Assembly: GCA_004011035.1 (NCBI GenBank)
Contig: CP025734.1
Coordinates: 186,001 to 250,000 of the forward strand
Direction: 5' to 3'
Source of the DNA: Bdellovibrio sp. qaytius
Lineage (GTDB): Bacteria; Bdellovibrionota; Bdellovibrionia; Bdellovibrionales; Bdellovibrionaceae
Length of the DNA: 64,000 bases
Positions 60,031-64,000 of this stretch are shown one piece after another. The position numbers were made by a program, and so were the translations under genes. The notes beneath the pieces were generated by a model. The model was not told the DNA's origin and did not search any database. It was given only the letters and a program-made list of their open reading frames with translations. Position 1 is the first letter of the stretch; each line of letters begins with the position of its first letter.

Positions 60031-61156
60031 TATTAGCTTTCGTCATTTGCTTAACCTTTTGTTGAATATCTTTAACATTAGAAACATATTCTTCGGTTAA
60101 AAATTTGCGGCTGTTTCCAAGATTTTCTAAAACATCTTGAGTTTGAACGAATCCATATACAGCTTCATTTAGTTTAATTTTTGCTTGCTCATTAGTTAAT
60201 TCTAAATGAGAAATTTTTTTTTGTAAAAACTGTGACCAAAAATGAATTAGACCGTACCATACCATGATAGCATGCGTATAAGATCTCATATCAAGTAAAT
60301 TACCTGACCACGGAGAAGGGAAAATTCTTTCTTCTGCTAAATTTTTTTGAAATGTTTCAAGATTAACAAAATCAAATAATTGTTCTTCAAAAAGGTGTAA
60401 GTATTGATGAATAGATTCATGAACGAGCATATCTACAACTTCAGGCAAATCATTATGAATTTTGTGAAAATTATCACAACGTATTAGCCCTATTGATGTT
60501 TCAGTACTGCTATTCACTACATTTGGTCTTTCTGTATTCTGCCGAAATTGAATTGTTTTAGTAAAAGTTTCTATTAGTGAAGCAGATGAAGATGAAGCAC
60601 GTGTTACTAGTTGCTTTGCGGTTTCAATGCGTTCTTTATGTTTTAAAGCCATCTGATAATCGTAACCACCAATACCTGATTTTCCAGTGTTGTGTATATA
60701 GCTTTGATAGTTTAAGCCGATTCCACATGACGTCTTCACAGAAGGAACAACTGCAGAAATTTTTGGATCAAGAACAACATCACCATCAACAGTCCATTTT
60801 GGAGAAATTTCGTGAGTAAAATGTGGATTAGCAATTTTAATTTCAGCTAGAAGAGCTAAAATTATTTGACGTCTTAATGGTAATTGATTTTCTGAAGAAT
60901 TTTTTTCACAGATTAACAAAAGTTCACATAAATAAGGCGACGCTTTTAATCTAGCAAAACTTTTTTTAGGTAGATCTGCTAGAGCTAAACGAATTTTTAA
61001 ATCTATTAATTCGTCTGTTTGAATAAACAAATTTAATTTTGAATTCACAAAGTCATGATGCTTATGAATTAATGATGAATGTTCAGAGAATGGCCGATTA
61101 AATTCAAGTGAGTTAAAAAGATTTTTAAAATCAGCAAATTTTTTTAGTATTAACAT
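60011..61156 (-). CDS. HExxH-type putative peptide beta-hydroxylase
   Basis: 381 residues. The key block is VVDMLVHESIHQYLHLFEE with H246, E247 and H250, followed by the family's SPW (281-283) and RSYTHAIMVWYGLIHFW, whose H295 is the likely third metal ligand. This H-E-x-x-H ... P-W ... Y-x-H arrangement is that of the alpha-ketoglutarate-dependent HExxH peptide beta-hydroxylases (mod_HExxH family), which modify ribosomally made peptides. The N-terminal part (about 1-140) is helical. GAGG lies before the ATG. It lies after the 73-residue peptide gene, separated by a terminator hairpin, and overlaps the GNAT gene. Confidence 0.75.
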   Translation of the reverse strand: MLILKKFADFKNLFNSLEFNRPFSEHSSLIHKHHDFVNSKLNLFIQTDELIDLKIRLALADLPKKSFARLKASPYLCELLLICEKNSSENQLPLRRQIILALLAEIKIANPHFTHEISPKWTVDGDVVLDPKISAVVPSVKTSCGIGLNYQSYIHNTGKSGIGGYDYQMALKHKERIETAKQLVTRASSSSASLIETFTKTIQFRQNTERPNVVNSSTETSIGLIRCDNFHKIHNDLPEVVDMLVHESIHQYLHLFEEQLFDFVNLETFQKNLAEERIFPSPWSGNLLDMRSYTHAIMVWYGLIHFWSQFLQKKISHLELTNEQAKIKLNEAVYGFVQTQDVLENLGNSRKFLTEEYVSNVKDIQQKVKQMTKANNETALL

Positions 61157-61168
61157 ATGACCTCAAAT

Positions 61169-61200
61169 ATAAAAAAGGCTGCTTTTTTAAAGCAGCCTTA
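61169..61200 (-). terminator. Terminator between the peptide and hydroxylase genes
   Basis: On the minus strand AAGGCTGCTT pairs with AAGCAGCCTT (arms 61190-61199 and 61175-61184, loop of five) and is followed by a run of T (complement of 61171-61176). It lies between the peptide stop and the hydroxylase start, so most transcripts should end here, with read-through supplying less enzyme. Confidence 0.85.
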
Positions 61201-61204
61201 CTCA

Positions 61205-61426
61205 TTAAGCATCTAATAAAATGCGAACGACTAAAATTTTGTCATCTTGTTGGGTTTGAATCATGCGATCTTTCATTTTTGATCCGCCTGCAAAGTCCAT
61301 CGCATCAATGACTTGGTCAGAGTTTGGAATAGGCTGTTGTTTCATATTTTGAGTTTCGATAGCGGAAGCTACTGTTGAAGCTGTTAATACTAAGCCCGTA
61401 ATACTTTGTTTGATCCAATTGTTCAT
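61205..61426 (-). CDS. Small secreted or precursor-like peptide (73 residues)
   Basis: 73 residues. A signal-like N-terminus (about 1-22: basic start, hydrophobic GLVLTASTVASA ending in an A-x-A-type site) is followed by a charged part with several aspartates (D37, D41, D44, D53, D61, D62, D72) and an end ILVVRILLDA. AAGAGGA precedes the ATG. Being first in the cassette, before the HExxH hydroxylase and GNAT genes, and followed by a terminator that would raise its transcript, it fits a RiPP precursor. A Sec signal would be unusual for that role, so it could be an unrelated secreted protein. Confidence 0.6.
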   Translation of the reverse strand: MNNWIKQSITGLVLTASTVASAIETQNMKQQPIPNSDQVIDAMDFAGGSKMKDRMIQTQQDDKILVVRILLDA

Positions 61427-61447
61427 ATTTTCCTCTTTAAGTTAGTT

Positions 61448-61463
61448 CGAGAATTGTTTCTCG
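61448..61463. promoter_or_regulatory. Palindrome upstream of the peptide gene
   Basis: CGAGAA-TTGT-TTCTCG (61448-61463): perfect 6-bp arms, ending 22 bases from the peptide ATG (61426). It may be an operator or a 5' stem-loop stabilising the message. A second smaller palindrome TTTCTA-TAATTT-TAGAAA is at 61529-61546. Confidence 0.35.
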
Positions 61464-61576
61464 TTGATAACTCTTAAAGCAAGGTAATGACCAACTGAAG
61501 TTGCGTTATATTCGACTTAAGGTGGAAATTTCTATAATTTTAGAAAATAGATCTTTTCACTTATAAAAATTGAGAA

Positions 61577-62776
61577 TTAAGTTTCACCACGAGCAGCAAC
61601 AATCACAAAGCCGATAAGCGATGAGACAAACATCGCTAAGGCCGTTGGTAAACTGCCTGTGACATTCAGTAACCCGACACCCGCACTAGCAACTGAACCG
61701 ATCCCTAATTGCAGAAAACCTAACATCGCAGAAGCGGCTCCCGCGTTTTTTTCGAAGGGGGCTAAAGCTAACGCTGCCGCATTGGGGTAAGTGATTCCGG
61801 CTCCTAATAAAAGTAAGAATAAAATGATCACCGTTGGAATTAACGTGAACCAGTTATTGTAAACTCCTAATAGAAAAATAAAACCCATGATCGTTTGAAA
61901 AAATAATGCTGTTTTAAAAATTTGTGGGCTGGTGAATTTTTTAGTTAATAATAAATTAACCTGACCGCCGCCAATCATACCCACGGCTAGAATAGCAAAG
62001 ATCACTCCGTAAACTTGGGCGCTGACTTTGAAGCCCTCCATAAACATGGCAGGTGATCCGGCAATATATACGAATAGCCCCGCAAATGAAAATGATCCTG
62101 CAAATACGTAAGTTGAAAACTGGCGCACTTTTAAAATATCTTTAAAGCCGCTGATGATTGATTTTATATTTAAAGATCTGGTGGCGTAATCGGGAACAAA
62201 TTTTTCAGGCAGTACAAAATAAGATAAAGCTAAATTTAAAACTCCTAAGCCAATCAGTACAGCGAAAATCACGCGCCAGCCAAATTCAGCGACAACAAAG
62301 CCACCAATAGTTGGAGCTAATAGGGGTGAAACGCTTAAAACTAACATCAACATTGAAAAAACTTTGGCGCTGTCTTCAACCGGAAAGAAGTCGCGCACCA
62401 TTGAGATTGCACCCACTGAAGCTACGCAGCCACCGATGGCTTGTAAAAAACGTAAGACTAAAAACGGCTCAATAGAATGTGTGTTCATGATGCCGATCGT
62501 GGCTAAGATATAAATAAGTAAACCTGCGTATAAAGGTTTTTTGCGCCCGAAATAATCTAACAACGGCCCATAAATAATTTGGCCTAGGGCAAAACCAATA
62601 AAGTAAGTTGAAATTGAAAATGAAACTTTTGCTGTTGTTGTATTTAAATCACCAGCGATTTGAGTAAATGCCGGTAAGTACATATCAATAGAAAATGGAG
62701 TCAAAGCCTCTAATGAGCCTAAAATTAGAATCAGAAGAGCGTATTGTTTTTTAGAATTGAGTGAAAGAGTATTCAT
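61577..62776 (-). CDS. Bcr/CflA-type MFS drug exporter
   Basis: 399 residues with twelve membrane segments, DHA1 group of the major facilitator superfamily, Bcr/CflA family: TPFSIDMYLPAFTQIAGDLNTTTAKVSFSISTYFIGFALGQIIYGPLLDYFGRKKPLYAGLLIYILATIG (motif A and the family's D-M-Y-L-P), LRFLQAIGGCVASVGAISMVRDFFP and NLALSYFVLPE. It expels drugs or short peptides. It lies upstream of the peptide cassette on the same strand, 150 bases away, with the cassette probably having its own promoter. A role in exporting the peptide product is possible but not shown. Confidence 0.9.
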   Translation of the reverse strand: MNTLSLNSKKQYALLILILGSLEALTPFSIDMYLPAFTQIAGDLNTTTAKVSFSISTYFIGFALGQIIYGPLLDYFGRKKPLYAGLLIYILATIGIMNTHSIEPFLVLRFLQAIGGCVASVGAISMVRDFFPVEDSAKVFSMLMLVLSVSPLLAPTIGGFVVAEFGWRVIFAVLIGLGVLNLALSYFVLPEKFVPDYATRSLNIKSIISGFKDILKVRQFSTYVFAGSFSFAGLFVYIAGSPAMFMEGFKVSAQVYGVIFAILAVGMIGGGQVNLLLTKKFTSPQIFKTALFFQTIMGFIFLLGVYNNWFTLIPTVIILFLLLLGAGITYPNAAALALAPFEKNAGAASAMLGFLQLGIGSVASAGVGLLNVTGSLPTALAMFVSSLIGFVIVAARGET

Positions 62777-62785
62777 TCATGCAGA

Positions 62786-63244
62786 TTACTGCTCAGCACT
62801 TGAAAAAGCAAACCAACGTCTAACAACGTCTTCACCTAATACGTCGTAGTTGTAATCTAAAAACTTTTCTAAGTTGACTGAAAAACTTTCAGCTACATCG
62901 ACCACGCCTTTTTCGAGTGTAGGAACGATATCTGGCTGATGATGTAAGTACTCGTTAAAGTATTTATGGCAAAAATTCATGTAATCTTCGGTATACAATA
63001 GAAACACATGCCACATTTGATCGATATAGCGCATTTCATCGTCCATAATAAACACAAAATTAAGTTTATCAGTGGGATTAGCTTTGCGATCATGCTGATG
63101 TTTTTTTGAAGCCCAGAAAAAACGTAAAAGATCTTTAAATAAAATTTCAGCGTGATCAGCTTGATCAGGATGATCTTTTTTAAATCGAGCGATAACTGCT
63201 GGATGATCGTAATTTAAAATATCTTGTAAGTCGTAGGTCTGCAT
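62786..63244 (-). CDS. GRDP-like (glycine-rich-domain-protein-like) protein
   Basis: 152 residues from ATG 63244, chosen for GGAG five bases upstream; an in-frame upstream ATG at 63370 adds 42 residues and is less likely. The core MDDEMRYIDQMWHVFLLYTEDYMNFCHKYFNEYLHHQPDI matches the recalled pattern of GRDP-like proteins (D-x-x-W-H-x-[FH]-x-L-x-T-x-x-Y-x-x-F-C-x-x-x-F-x-x-x-x-H-x-P). Function unknown; histidines suggest a metal. It is nine bases upstream of the Bcr/CflA gene and probably cotranscribed. Confidence 0.72.
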   Translation of the reverse strand: MQTYDLQDILNYDHPAVIARFKKDHPDQADHAEILFKDLLRFFWASKKHQHDRKANPTDKLNFVFIMDDEMRYIDQMWHVFLLYTEDYMNFCHKYFNEYLHHQPDIVPTLEKGVVDVAESFSVNLEKFLDYNYDVLGEDVVRRWFAFSSAEQ

Positions 63245-63432
63245 AAAAGCTCCGATTAGTGGTTTGTAACTAAACAACACTTCGCGCGACATTTGCCAGC
63301 GGCTTTTTTCGCATTTAGAATTTGAGAGATTAATTTTTGTTTCATTTGGGCCCCTTTCATTTAAAACCAATATAGCACCATGTTTTACAGAGAAAAAATG
63401 AATTAAACAAAACTATACTTTTCGGAGGTTTA

Positions 63433-64000
63433 GTGTCGAAAAATTGGGAATCAGTTTTTGAGAGCAAAATTGCAACAATTGCATCTAGTGAAGACCCCGC
63501 TCACGATTTAAATCATTTTAAACGGGTTGTAACTATGGCTAAAAAATTATGCGCCCAAGAAAAAGCCATTTCTGAAGTGGTTATTCCTGCAGCGTGGTTG
63601 CATGACTTCGTGATTGTACCCAAAAATTCGCCGCTGCGCAGTCAGGCTTCGCGTATGTCTGCCGTCGCTGCCCTAGAATTTTTAAAAGAAATTAATTATC
63701 CCGAACAGTTTCACGAAGCCATTGCCCATGCGATCGAAGGGCATAGCTTTAGTGCTAATATTGAAATTAAAACTCTTGAAGCACAAATTGTTCAAGATGC
63801 AGATCGTTTAGATGGATTAGGTGCCATTGGTATTGCACGTTGTTTTGCAACTGCGGGTTTAATGAAAAGATCTTTTTATAATTCTGATGATCCGTTTTGT
63901 GAAAATAGAAATCCTGATGATCAAAATTATACGATTGATCATTTTTATCAAAAATTATTTAAAACCGCCGAAACTTTAAAAACTCAATCAGGTAAAGCCG
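63433..64000 (+). CDS. HD-domain phosphohydrolase, truncated by window end
   Basis: A partial ORF from GTG 63433 (GGAGG at 63424-63428) that runs beyond 64000 with no stop, so 189 codons are visible. It has an HD-type metal site: DPAHDLNHFKRVVTMAK, AAWLHDFV (H-D), HAIEGHSFSAN and QDADRLDGLGAIGIARCF. It resembles the YedJ-type nucleotide or nucleoside-phosphate hydrolases. The remainder of the gene and its context lie outside the window. Head to head with the GRDP-like gene. Confidence 0.8.
   Translation, partial: MSKNWESVFESKIATIASSEDPAHDLNHFKRVVTMAKKLCAQEKAISEVVIPAAWLHDFVIVPKNSPLRSQASRMSAVAALEFLKEINYPEQFHEAIAHAIEGHSFSANIEIKTLEAQIVQDADRLDGLGAIGIARCFATAGLMKRSFYNSDDPFCENRNPDDQNYTIDHFYQKLFKTAETLKTQSGKA

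Noticed and set aside
61577-62776. Counting the Bcr/CflA exporter as part of the peptide cassette.
   Set aside because: The 150-base gap with palindromes suggests a separate promoter, and the family exports many substrates. Kept as a possibility only.
1-64000. CRISPR arrays, insertion sequences, prophage genes and RNA genes.
   Set aside because: No tandem spaced repeats, transposase or integrase motifs, or rRNA/tRNA structures were recognised by eye. A covariance-model or repeat search could still find weak cases.

Overview
The window is a gene-dense, AT-rich chromosomal segment from a Gram-negative bacterium. Leucine is often TTA, there are many Sec and lipoprotein signal peptides, and there is TolC and several likely outer-membrane proteins. 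The mix of families (RadD, HflX, YceI, hemerythrin, DUF1993, DUF4337, DUF3943, DUF1554 lipoprotein, DOPA 4,5-dioxygenase, tandem SRPBCC proteins) fits a low-GC member of the Bdellovibrionota or a relative. That placement is inference: there is no rRNA or clade marker here. I saw no rRNA, tRNA, CRISPR array, insertion sequence or prophage.

Layout. 1-8.3 kb: housekeeping and accessory enzymes (VOC, GNAT, SDR, MsbA-type ABC exporter, a cysteine-free glutaredoxin-like protein, a PatB-type aminotransferase). 8.4-11.8 kb: a tight three-gene operon of isonitrile synthase, Fe/2-oxoglutarate oxygenase and FAD monooxygenase, a probable isonitrile natural-product pathway. 11.7-16.3 kb: patatin phospholipase, alpha/beta hydrolase, envelope proteins, an M14-type peptidase, and a very small ORF on the minus strand with a strong ribosome site and its own terminator. 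16.3-19.6 kb: a divergent pair, a catalase-fold-like membrane-anchored protein and a cyclooxygenase/alpha-dioxygenase-type haem lipoprotein, a candidate oxylipin module. 19.6-32.8 kb: AtoE transporter, a protein with repeated carboxymuconolactone-decarboxylase-like modules, KatG, TolC, a DUF1554 lipoprotein, a frameshifted membrane gene. 32.8-45.4 kb: RadD, a large secreted protein, hemerythrin, YceI, LMW phosphatase, thioesterase, MFS exporter, HflX, DEAD-box helicase, methyltransferase. 45.5-47.3 kb: an AAA ATPase with a Toprim/DUF4435-like C-terminus, possibly an antiphage gene. 47.3-59.3 kb: hydrolase, ArsR/SRPBCC pair, PAP2 phosphatase cluster with DUF3943, S1/P1 nuclease, TetR-controlled SRPBCC genes. 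59.3-61.5 kb: a three-gene minus-strand cassette of a small precursor-like peptide, an HExxH peptide hydroxylase and a GNAT acetyltransferase, which looks like a RiPP pathway. 61.6-64 kb: a Bcr/CflA exporter, a GRDP-like protein and a truncated HD-domain protein.

The strongest candidates for undescribed biology are the peptide/HExxH/GNAT cassette, the isonitrile operon, the haem dioxygenase/catalase-fold pair and the AAA-Toprim gene. A second theme is regulatory: at least three genes (ABC exporter, katG, chloroperoxidase-like hydrolase) have their Shine-Dalgarno sequence inside an inverted repeat. Several transcriptional operators (ArsR, TetR) can be read directly upstream of their regulators. 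All functions come from reading motifs and recalled family patterns; no database search was run.
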